Source of the DNA: Symbiodinium natans
Taxonomy: Eukaryota; Sar; Dinophyceae; Suessiales; Symbiodiniaceae
Direction of reading: 5' to 3'
Assembly: GCA_905221605.1 (NCBI GenBank)
Contig: CAJNDS010000400.1
Location: 1 to 37,500, forward strand
Length of the DNA stretch: 37,500 nucleotides
Shown: positions 29,889 through 37,331 of the stretch, one piece after another
Layout: each line of letters opens with the position of its first letter
Numbering within the stretch: the stretch's first letter is position 1
Made by a program: the position numbers and the translations under genes
The notes under the pieces: model-generated
Told to the model about the DNA's origin: nothing
The model's database searches: none
Seen by the model: only the letters and a program-made list of their open reading frames with translations

Positions 29889-30186
29889 ACACGTCTGGGA
29901 CCCACGTGGGACACACGTGGGACCCACGTGGGACCCACGTGGACCCACGTGGGACCTACGCGGGACCCACGTGGGACCCACGTGGGACCTACGTGGACCC
30001 ACGTGGGACCCACGTGGACCCGCGTGGGACCGCAACGTGAACCCATGTGGACCCACGTGGGAGCCGTGTGGGACACACGTGGACCCAACGTTGGACGCAT
30101 GTCATGTGGACCCGTGTCCGCGTGGGACCCGCATGGACCCACGGGTCCCACGTAGGACCCGCGTGGGGCCCAGTGAGACCCACGTC
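29889..30186. repeat. CACGTG-rich palindromic minisatellite
   Basis: Units of the type GGGACCCACGTG repeat with 9-15-bp spacing. CCCACGTGGG is a perfect palindrome, so the array is full of E-box-like CACGTG cores. Open frames here occur on both strands and come from the repeat. Confidence 0.88.
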
Positions 30187-30690
30187 GGAGCCACGGCTGC
30201 AGGGAGTGCCTGCAGCAGGGGACTACTTGCAGGGGACTGCCTCCCAAGCTAACTGCAGCGAAGTTGGCTGCAGAGAAGCTGCCTGCAAGAGAAGCTGGCT
30301 GCAGGGGACTGCCTGCAGGGATTGTCTGCAGCCACGAAGCTGGCTGCAGAGGACTGCCTGAAGGGATTGTCTGCAGGGCTGCTGCCACGAAGCTGGGTGA
30401 AGAGAAGCTGGCTGCAGGGGACTGCCTGCAGGGCTTGTCTGCAGGGCTGGCTGCAGTCACGCTGGCTGCAGGGGACTGCCTGAAGGGATTGTCTGCAGAG
30501 CAGGGAACCTGGCCGCAGGGCTGCCTGCAGGGATTCTGCAGGGCTGGGTTTGCTGTTTGCTGCAAGGAAGCTGGTTGCAGAGAAGGTGGCTGCAGGACTG
30601 CCTGCAGGGCTGGCTGCAGGGAGCCTGCAGGGGATTGTCTGCCAGCAGGGGACTGCCCGCAGGGGGCTACCTGCAGGGATCGTCTTTATA
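30187..30690. repeat. CTGCAG-rich minisatellite
   Basis: Degenerate ~20-27-bp units of the types GGCTGCAGGGGACTGCCTG and CAGGGATTGTCTGCAG repeat for 500 bp. CTGCAG is palindromic. The Cys/Gly/Leu-rich ORFs here come from the repeat. Confidence 0.88.
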
Positions 30691-31420
30691 GATGTGCAGG
30701 ACACGCGTGCGGGACTGTGTGTAAGCCATGTGAGGACCCGTGTGGACCCATCTGTCATGTCGGGCGTAAGCGTTATGTCGGCCCTGGAGCCGCGGGATGT
30801 GGTGGCCATGTTACCGTCCTGAGTGTGACACGTGTGCGCGCTGGGCCTCGTCCCCTACGTGTGGAAGCGCGTGAGCCATGTCACAGAGCGTGTGCCTCCC
30901 CATCGCCCGCCCCTCTCGGCACCCACGAGGAACCAAGATGTTAGGCGAGAGTTCTAGCCGTGAGGGAAGTGAAGCGCATGTCGACTTCTTGCCGTAGAGG
31001 CTCAGACACTTCTGTGTTGGTGCACGTAGGAACCGGTGCGGCAGAACCCTCCACGCGTCTTGAACCCTACTACCCGGGTCCTCCCGGGGGGATTGTTCCG
31101 TTACTTGAGTCGGGGGGGGTGGGTGGGCGCTCCTTGGAACGTTGGATGTTGGCCTTTGGCACCTTGTGGAAAAGCTTTGTGGGTGTTTCCGAAAAAACTC
31201 TGCTTGAAAGTGACTTGATTTGGCATGCGGTATTTGGCAAATTTGAGTGTGGTGAAGTCCTTGCAGATTTGACCTCTTTCCAATTGATTGGGCATTGTTT
31301 GCTCTGCGTTGCTCGAGACCGGATCGTGAAATTTTTGATGTGAGTGGGGAGCATAGACCTTCGGCGCTAAGCATGGCGCTGAGACTGCTAGTTCTGTCTG
31401 GTTGATGCTTCACTGGGTGA
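30691..31420. other. Upstream region of the recombinase element
   Basis: No certain gene. A 127-codon frame (30,960-31,343) begins with GTG rather than ATG and has no recognised motif. The left end of the following element should lie here, but no terminal repeat could be fixed. Confidence 0.4.
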
Positions 31421-33229
31421 ATGTCTGACGTGCACTGGTATGGGTTGGAAACGTTAGATGGCGATCTCTTTCGTGAGGTATGCAAGTTTTATTCTGGGCC
31501 ATTTCAGTTTGTGGCTGCCTGGGATGATGAGGATGAATGCAGCCAGATGCTGCTGGAGTTCTTCGGTGGCACTCGTCCTGCGGACGAGCTAAATCGGCTG
31601 GTTCGGCGGTTGCTGGATTGGCGTGCATCGGTGGAACGGCGTGTATCACTTCCCAGGCAAGTAGCAGATGTGGTCCCACGTAGGCCAGTCAAGTTCCCAC
31701 GTCGGGAGCAAAGCAAAGAGGAGATTTTCAGTGGCCTGGTGCTTGGTAGTCCGGCGCTAGCTTTGGAGGTGCTGCAGAAGTCGATCCGACAACGGAAGCT
31801 GATTCATGGAGCACAGGGCGAGAATCGCGAGGCTCTGCTGCGTGAGAAGTGGGCTCTTGTGCTTGCGCAGTATATTGAGGAGGCTGGACTGCCTTGCGCT
31901 GCTGGGGTGGCTGCTCTGCCCAATCCACGGGCAGCCTGGTGTCGGCTATTCGGCACTCGGCGTGGGAAGACGCTCCGCAATCGTGCTCTGGCATGGCGCA
32001 AGTTTCATTCGTGGCTTGAGATTACCTTCGGCGAAAGCTGGCCGGGAGGAGTTGATCGCTTCGTAAAGTATCTCACTGAACGACATGATATTCAGCCAAT
32101 GGGAAAGACTGTACCATCTTCACTTATGGCAGCTTTATCAGTGCTTGAGAGTGTTGGGCAGGTGCCAGCAAGCAGCAGGTTTTCGATGGATCAACTGCTT
32201 ATGAGCACGATCCAGTCCTGGACTGAAGAGCTCGAAACAGTGGCGTTGCCGGTCAGGAAGGCACCTGCACTTACTGTGGCTATGGTGTTGTCATGTGAGC
32301 TGACAGTCTGCAGGGTTACTCTTCCTGCGGGGCTACGTTTTCTTGCGTTTGTGCAGCTGCTCATGCTTTGGTCGACTATGAGGTGCGATGATGTGCAACA
32401 CATTGATCCATTCTCAGTCACTCTGTCGCAGATCGGCTTGAAGTTCATTCTGCGCCGGACAAAGACTAGCGGACCGGGCCGGCGTACTGGTGAACTGCAA
32501 GGATATGTGTCAAGAGTGATTTCTTTGAGTGGTTTCGATTGGCTCTTGGAGGGGTACCGTTTGCTTCAGACGTCTGAGCTGCACTGGCCGCGGGATTATT
32601 TATGTCCAGCGATGGATGAATCCTGGAATGTTGGATTTTCATATGTGGAGGCTCAGGATTTGGCTGTACTTCTGCGTCGATTGCACAAGGAGCTTCGGGT
32701 GCCCTTGTGCCGTGAGGGCACTTGGGGAACAAGTGCCACGAAGCTGTTGCCCGCGTCGGTGGCCGCGTATTGGACAGGTCATTCTGCGCGGCATGCTCTG
32801 CCAACATGGGCACTCTCGCTGGGTGCTGACAAATCAAAGTGCGATTTCCTTGGACGCTGGAGATGCTCGCAAGGCAGCTCTTTGGATTATCTTACAACTG
32901 CCCGGCAGATCGTGCAAGGACTACAGAACTTCGTTTGCAAATCCTTGGTAGAAGGAACTGCAGAGGGTGGATTGATTGAGGAGGAGCTCTTTCAGTCTAT
33001 CCAGTCTTTTGCAGACGCAGCCGGGCAGGATGGCATTCAAGTGATTGCGTGGCATCAGGTCCTCGAGTGGACCGATTACACATGGAAGCTCGGAGGCATT
33101 CACCCCTTGCTGGCGGTGGGTCCTGAGCGCTACGAGATTTCGCGTGGACGCCTGGAAGCTGAGTTGCCTGCTGAAGAGAAGGATGCTGGGGAAGAAGAAT
33201 CTTCGCTCCGGACATGCCGTTCTTTGTGA
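31421..33229 (+). CDS. Tyrosine recombinase
   Basis: A 602-codon ORF from ATG. The catalytic residues of the tyrosine recombinase family are all visible in order: Arg I in WSTMRCDDV (R321), the beta-hairpin Lys in RRTKTSG (K348), HSAR (H454-R457), Trp in FLGRW (W480) and the nucleophile in SSLDYLTTAR (Y490). A core-binding helical domain lies at about 150-270 (GKTLRNRALAWRKFHSWLE...). Such enzymes cut and rejoin DNA through a 3'-phosphotyrosine and mobilise DIRS, Ngaro and Crypton elements. The C-terminus after ~585 departs from the likely original frame; the following frame (33,214-33,489) looks like its continuation. It is the first ORF of the element. Confidence 0.85.
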   Translation: MSDVHWYGLETLDGDLFREVCKFYSGPFQFVAAWDDEDECSQMLLEFFGGTRPADELNRLVRRLLDWRASVERRVSLPRQVADVVPRRPVKFPRREQSKEEIFSGLVLGSPALALEVLQKSIRQRKLIHGAQGENREALLREKWALVLAQYIEEAGLPCAAGVAALPNPRAAWCRLFGTRRGKTLRNRALAWRKFHSWLEITFGESWPGGVDRFVKYLTERHDIQPMGKTVPSSLMAALSVLESVGQVPASSRFSMDQLLMSTIQSWTEELETVALPVRKAPALTVAMVLSCELTVCRVTLPAGLRFLAFVQLLMLWSTMRCDDVQHIDPFSVTLSQIGLKFILRRTKTSGPGRRTGELQGYVSRVISLSGFDWLLEGYRLLQTSELHWPRDYLCPAMDESWNVGFSYVEAQDLAVLLRRLHKELRVPLCREGTWGTSATKLLPASVAAYWTGHSARHALPTWALSLGADKSKCDFLGRWRCSQGSSLDYLTTARQIVQGLQNFVCKSLVEGTAEGGLIEEELFQSIQSFADAAGQDGIQVIAWHQVLEWTDYTWKLGGIHPLLAVGPERYEISRGRLEAELPAEEKDAGEEESSLRTCRSL

Positions 33230-33489
33230 CAGTTTCTCGCTCTGGGTTCCGCCGTTTGCATCTCTCCAAGGCCTGTGCAGTTCGACAAGAGCGCTGTATG
33301 GAGACTGTGGGAGTGTCAAAGATCTCGGAGGGCATTGCTGATGCGATCTGCAAACTCTGCCAGCCTAAGATATCAGCGGCGCAGGAGACTTCCAGCAGTG
33401 GATCGGAAGATTCGCTGGTTCCGGGGAATGACGGGCAGGGGGAACCTCCGGGATCGGCGGATGTTCCGGACTTGGATGATTCAAGCTAG
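33214..33489 (+). pseudogene. Frame-shifted C-terminal part of the recombinase ORF
   Basis: This frame, -1 relative to the recombinase, is open and reads FFVTVSRSGFRRLHLSKACA..., with a later CKLC pair that suggests a small metal-binding tail, then an acidic Ser/Asp-rich end. The frame change lies at about 33,180-33,213, in a GAAGAAGAA run. It could be an indel, an assembly error or frameshifting; no canonical X XXY YYZ site is present. The 190 bp between here and the next ATG hold nothing recognisable. Confidence 0.55.
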
Positions 33490-33679
33490 TGTAGTGCTTC
33501 GGAAGGCGATTTGCGCGCTGAGTCGTAAAGTGTTGTTGGCTGTTGCACTTGCTTGCAGTCGTAGGGGTGGAATGATTGAGTTGAATGTTGGTGGCACGTT
33601 GCTCATTGCGAGCACGAATGAAAGATGTGCCGATGTGATCAGAGCAAGGGACTGAGATGTAGCTCAGTGCAGTCACAGG

Positions 33680-34906
33680 ATGGCTGGAATGTCCTTTGAG
33701 TTTGTGCGTTTTACTGCAGCTAGTGATACCACAGGCATGGCGGGAGGCGCGCCTGGTCCACTTGATTACCCCAATGGCATCGATGAGGCAGCGGCTTTGC
33801 GGCATCTGGACGTGGAGGTGGCATCGGATCTGCGGCATATCTTCCAGGAGTGCGGGGTGCCTCTGCCTTTGCAATACCGCTTGAGCATCAACTTTCGTAC
33901 TGTGAGACGCTTTGCGAGTTATGCTGATTCAAGGGCTGAAGTTCGGGCTGCTCTTCGGACTGATCACACTCTGGATGCTACGGATCAAGCTTCCCGGGCC
34001 GTGGTGGCCTCTGTGGTAGCTGCTTGGGAGGCTTCCAAAGAGTATGCTGGCAAGGAGGCATCGCTCAAAGCAGAAGCGCGGGTCTTAGGTGTGGTGCGGC
34101 CGGTGACACAGACAGAGAAGCAGGCTATGCGTGCAGCTTTCGAGGCTGTTCATGGATCCATTGAGGAGACCTACGAGCCTTCGGAGGAGTACTTGTCAGC
34201 CAAAATAGAGGAGGTCGAATCTGGTGAAGTGTCGGCCTCACCGCTTTCGGAGGTGATCTCAAAGAAGCGGGCCAAGACTCAGGGCATTCAAACCAGTGTG
34301 GACACGACTGGACATGTTCGCATCGTTCGTCAGAAAGCCAAAGGAAATCTGCCTGCTCATACGGAGGAGCTCCGCACTGTCCTACGCGTTGAGGCGAACA
34401 TGTGGACCTTCCTGGCTAGCAAGTATCGGAACCAGGCCATGTTCCGTGGCATGACTCCAGCAGTGTGGCTCGACTATGTCAACTACTTGTTGGGTGACAA
34501 AGTCTACTTGATGCAAGTCCCGACTCCCGGGGGAAAGGGCAAGGGTGACCAACAACCACTTCGTCCTCCGTGGCAGGTGCTGCTCACATATGAGTATGAG
34601 ATGCGTCGCGAAGCTGTCAAGAAGGCCTTCCGTGAGTCGCGGGCACTGGTGGATACATTGGCAGAGGTTCAAGGAAATGCTCAGTTGAAAGAGCAATTCT
34701 TCGTGTCCCCATTGCGCTCCAGGGTCGCAGTGAGCCTGCTTGGAAACGTCCCTGGCAACCCGGTGGCGAATCTGAAGCAGCCTGGGGAAAATCCTGGGAC
34801 AAGTGGCAGAAAGGAAATCGCAAGGGCGACTTCAAGGGCAGCAGGAAGGGCAAGGAGGCAAAGTCAGGCAAGAAGGGCAAGGACCGCAAGGGTGGTGATC
34901 TTGTGA
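33680..34906 (+). CDS. Gag-like protein of the recombinase element
   Basis: This 408-codon ORF starts at ATG 33,680. Residues ~30-330 are helical, with a central acidic stretch (EETYEPSEEYLSAKIEEVES) and a conserved-looking segment MWTFLASKYRNQAMFRGMTP. The last ~55 residues of this frame are Arg/Ala-rich and read as an out-of-frame tail. The frame one base back continues naturally with SEPAWKRPWQPGGE, a Lys/Gly-rich linker and a Cys/His finger. The protein probably binds element RNA or DNA, inferred only from its Gag-like layout (helical body, basic linker, finger). Confidence 0.65.
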   Translation: MAGMSFEFVRFTAASDTTGMAGGAPGPLDYPNGIDEAAALRHLDVEVASDLRHIFQECGVPLPLQYRLSINFRTVRRFASYADSRAEVRAALRTDHTLDATDQASRAVVASVVAAWEASKEYAGKEASLKAEARVLGVVRPVTQTEKQAMRAAFEAVHGSIEETYEPSEEYLSAKIEEVESGEVSASPLSEVISKKRAKTQGIQTSVDTTGHVRIVRQKAKGNLPAHTEELRTVLRVEANMWTFLASKYRNQAMFRGMTPAVWLDYVNYLLGDKVYLMQVPTPGGKGKGDQQPLRPPWQVLLTYEYEMRREAVKKAFRESRALVDTLAEVQGNAQLKEQFFVSPLRSRVAVSLLGNVPGNPVANLKQPGENPGTSGRKEIARATSRAAGRARRQSQARRARTARVVIL

Positions 34907-35088
34907 CTCGCACGCCCGACAATCGGCTCATCTGTTTTGCTTACAGTGGGGCCGGCTGCGACGGGAGCTGTGGCATGGTACATTGCTGTCAGGTCCGCGG
35001 CTGCGGCAAGCCACATCCCACTTGGCAGCATTGGATGGAGCATCATGGTGCTTCGCGGGCAACAGATGGGGCTGGCGCGAAGAGCTGA
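34636..35088 (+). CDS. Frame-shifted Gag-like C-terminus with Cys/His zinc finger
   Basis: The -1 frame is open from 34,636 to TGA at 35,086-35,088 and has no ATG at its head, so it must be read as a continuation of the upstream ORF. It encodes a Lys/Gly-rich basic linker, then at 34,933-35,035 a finger with C-x7-C-x3-C-x3-H followed by C...C-x3-H (ICFAYSGAGC, CGMVHCCQVRGCGKPH). Such CCCH-like fingers close Gag-like proteins of several non-LTR and DIRS-like elements. The reading switch lies between 34,636 and about 34,735. This frame is the same as that of the methyltransferase ORF downstream. Confidence 0.6.
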   Translation, partial: VAGTGGYIGRGSRKCSVERAILRVPIALQGRSEPAWKRPWQPGGESEAAWGKSWDKWQKGNRKGDFKGSRKGKEAKSGKKGKDRKGGDLVTRTPDNRLICFAYSGAGCDGSCGMVHCCQVRGCGKPHPTWQHWMEHHGASRATDGAGAKS

Positions 35089-35091
35089 CTT
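35086..35091 (+). promoter_or_regulatory. Candidate stop-codon readthrough site (TGA C)
   Basis: TGA CTT is the only stop between the finger frame and the methyltransferase frame, which are in phase. UGA followed by C is the leakiest stop context known in eukaryotes. No ATG occurs between this stop and methyltransferase motif I. Confidence 0.45.
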
Positions 35092-35094
35092 TCA

Positions 35095-37296
35095 GTGCTG
35101 TACTTGTTCGCTGGCAAGCCTCGTGACGGAGACCTCGCCACACATTTGCGTCGCTTGGCTGATGTGCATGGTTTCACTTTGAATTTGCGTGAAATTGACA
35201 TTTGTCGGGATGGAACTAAGTCTGACCTTTCTAAAAAAGCTCTTTGGGATTCATTGGAAAAGGAAATTCGTTCGGGCGCTTGGGATGTGGTGATCTTGTC
35301 ACCTCCATGTTCCACTTTCAGTCGCGCCCGATATAGATCTCGGCCGGATGGCTCCGGGCCCCGACCGCTGCGCTCCCGCTTTCATACGTTTGGTTTTTCT
35401 TGGTTGTCTGCATCGCACCGCGCACTGGTGCAAGAGCATAATTTCTTCGTTGAGCAGTGTGCCGCTATGATTCAACTGATGTCTTCGCTGGGACATTTCT
35501 GGTTGCTTGAACATCCGGAAGATCTGGGTCGCCTGCCCAATGGCGATGACCCAGCTAGCATTTGGCAATGGCCTCAGATCCGGACTGCAGTGGGCGACGC
35601 CCCTTGTTGGGGCATCCGCCAGTGCGATTACTCCGCCGATACTCCAAAACCTACTCGCTTGGCTTCGAATCTGCCTGGGGCTCGAGTCTTCGGGTCTTCC
35701 TGGCCCTCCTTTCAGGAAGATGGGACATATGCAGGGCCCATCCTTCGGTGTGATCACCATCACGGACCAGGGGCTGGTTGGTCATCGGGCCAGTGGCGCA
35801 CTGCCGGTACTGAAGCTTACCCATCCCCGCTTTGTGCCTTTCTTGCTGACCTGATTGCCTCGGCACTTTCTGCTTCCTTTAGCACGGATGGTCCGGAACA
35901 ACATGCTGCTGAACAGTTTGCTACGTTTCTCTTGCAACAGGACAGGCCCCCTGCTCCACACGATGCCCAAGCACTGATCACCCTCTTGCCACTGGAGGCC
36001 CCGCATGTCAGTGCTCAGACTGCGGCTGGGCAAGCCTTCTTTGGCGGGGCATACTGCAAAGGGGGAGTTGTCGGCCTTCGTAGGTCCTGCCGCGAGTTTC
36101 CGGCCACCCTTCGGGTCCTGTGCACTTTGCTCCGCCATGCTTTTCCAGGCCAGATCTTCTCTTCTGTTGCGGTCTTTGTGGATGCAGCCACACAGATGCA
36201 TCGGGATTCGCATAATGCACCCTATCCAAATCTTCTGCTAGCACTTTCGACGTTCTCCAATGGCCAGGTGTGGCAGCAGGATCAGAATGGGGATGTCTGG
36301 CGCACGGTGCATGGGACTCCGTGTCCGGGGGTCCTCTTGGATGTCGCTCGGGCACCACAGCTTCTGCGAGCTTGGGAGCGCTTTCATCAGACTGAACCCT
36401 GGTCTGGAGGTTCTCGGGTGGTGCTCGTTGGCTACTGCGTCCGCCAACTGCCGGCTCTTGACGTGAGCTCGCTATCCTTGCTTTCGCATTTGGGCTTTCT
36501 GCTCCCGCCGTCAGTCACTGCTGGCGTTGCCCGGGGTGATACAGCAGAGACCTTAGCGGAGCCCTCGGGTCCTGTCGCCGATGCTGGGACGCCCCTTGCA
36601 TCTAAGGTTGGTGGGCTTTTAGGGTTTGATAAGGAAAGGGCGACTGGACCTCATAACGGTGCCCCGGTGGCTAGTCCTGATCCCGCCGCGGTTGGGGTTT
36701 CCTCCTCCCCTTCAGGTTTAGGGCCGCCGGGCAGTTTTGGGGTTGCAGACATGTCGGACTTGGAGGAGGCAGAGGAAGAGAGTGATGTCTTCGATCAGGC
36801 CACAAGTCGTTGTTTTGGTCAGCCCATTCATTGCCGCAATCACCCGAAAGGGCGCATGTTTGTTGATGGGTTTGGCTTGTGCTCTCCGGGGCGCTGGCGC
36901 CCGGAACAGCGAGGCATGCTCTCAAGTCGAGAGGAGTGGCAGCATGCTGAGCGGGTGCAAAGGGCGATCCGAAACTTTGTGCTAGAGGAGGTTGGTGACT
37001 TGCGCAAGGCTGCTTTGCAACTGGCTGTCGGAAGGATGAAGTCGTCCCCCTTTAGTGAACAGGGCGTGCAGCGTTTGAGGCAGCAGGTTGCAAGCATGCT
37101 GCCAGACCCGGATCTGGCTTTGCAGGTCCCAGAGCGCCAGCCTTTCTTGTTGCACTTGTTGTCGCAGTCCTTGAAGTTGATGGGTGATCCAGATTGGGCA
37201 TGCCTCTCTCAAGGGGAGGAATGCTTTGCGATGGGCGTGCCACTGGGTGACGAGACCCTTTGCCGCGTACGCCGCAGGTGTACCGGGAACGAGTGA
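35095..37296 (+). CDS. C5-methyltransferase-like and putative 2OG-Fe(II) dioxygenase-like fusion protein
   Basis: A 733-codon open frame, first usable codon GTG, no ATG before motif I. Residues 1-230 resemble a C5-cytosine methyltransferase: LYLFAGKPRDGD (motif I-like), an Asp in REIDICRDG (motif II-like), DVVILSPPCSTFSRA with the candidate catalytic C72 (motif IV) and LLEHPED with E139 (motif VI-like). Residues ~300-460 show HRD (H369, D371), then H431 in RFHQTEPW and R441 in GGSRVVLVGY. This is the HxD...H...R order of 2-oxoglutarate/Fe(II) dioxygenases such as TET/JBP and AlkB. The remaining ~250 residues begin with a disordered Gly/Pro/Ser/Ala-rich linker and end in a helical region. The end reads out of frame after ~722. 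Whether the recognition region of the methyltransferase is complete is unclear. The dioxygenase call rests on motif order only. Confidence 0.65.
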   Translation: MLYLFAGKPRDGDLATHLRRLADVHGFTLNLREIDICRDGTKSDLSKKALWDSLEKEIRSGAWDVVILSPPCSTFSRARYRSRPDGSGPRPLRSRFHTFGFSWLSASHRALVQEHNFFVEQCAAMIQLMSSLGHFWLLEHPEDLGRLPNGDDPASIWQWPQIRTAVGDAPCWGIRQCDYSADTPKPTRLASNLPGARVFGSSWPSFQEDGTYAGPILRCDHHHGPGAGWSSGQWRTAGTEAYPSPLCAFLADLIASALSASFSTDGPEQHAAEQFATFLLQQDRPPAPHDAQALITLLPLEAPHVSAQTAAGQAFFGGAYCKGGVVGLRRSCREFPATLRVLCTLLRHAFPGQIFSSVAVFVDAATQMHRDSHNAPYPNLLLALSTFSNGQVWQQDQNGDVWRTVHGTPCPGVLLDVARAPQLLRAWERFHQTEPWSGGSRVVLVGYCVRQLPALDVSSLSLLSHLGFLLPPSVTAGVARGDTAETLAEPSGPVADAGTPLASKVGGLLGFDKERATGPHNGAPVASPDPAAVGVSSSPSGLGPPGSFGVADMSDLEEAEEESDVFDQATSRCFGQPIHCRNHPKGRMFVDGFGLCSPGRWRPEQRGMLSSREEWQHAERVQRAIRNFVLEEVGDLRKAALQLAVGRMKSSPFSEQGVQRLRQQVASMLPDPDLALQVPERQPFLLHLLSQSLKLMGDPDWACLSQGEECFAMGVPLGDETLCRVRRRCTGNE

Positions 37297-37331
37297 AGGA
37301 GCGGACCTTGGATGTCACGCCCTTTCAGTAA
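37257..37331 (+). pseudogene. Frame-shifted continuation of the fusion ORF
   Basis: From about 37,260 the -1 frame reads LPRTPQVYRERVKERT and on to TAA at 37,329-37,331. This is a better continuation of MGVPLGDET than the Arg/Cys-rich annotated end. The stop is formed by the first unit of the 7-bp array, so the original ORF probably ran further (in DIRS-like elements, towards reverse transcriptase). Confidence 0.45.

Larger units (their letters stand above)
31421..37326 (+). mobile_element. Tyrosine-recombinase element with Gag-like, methyltransferase and dioxygenase-like modules
   Basis: Same-strand ORFs encode a tyrosine recombinase, a Gag-like protein with a C-terminal Cys/His finger, and a long methyltransferase/dioxygenase-like protein. 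A recombinase with a Gag-like protein suggests a DIRS-like retroelement, and some DIRS groups carry methyltransferase domains. No reverse transcriptase is in the window: the last ORF shifts frame at about 37,258 and then meets a 7-bp tandem array. A Crypton-like DNA transposon is possible but would not explain the Gag-like finger. Three frame changes and one in-frame stop suggest a decaying copy, non-standard decoding, or indel errors in the assembly. Confidence 0.7.

Noticed and set aside
29676-30944. Open frames on both strands through the minisatellites
   Set aside because: Repeat periods that are multiples of three keep frames open; the sequences are low complexity with no motif.
30960-31343. 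127-codon ORF upstream of the recombinase
   Set aside because: It starts with GTG, has no recognised motif, and does not join the recombinase frame.
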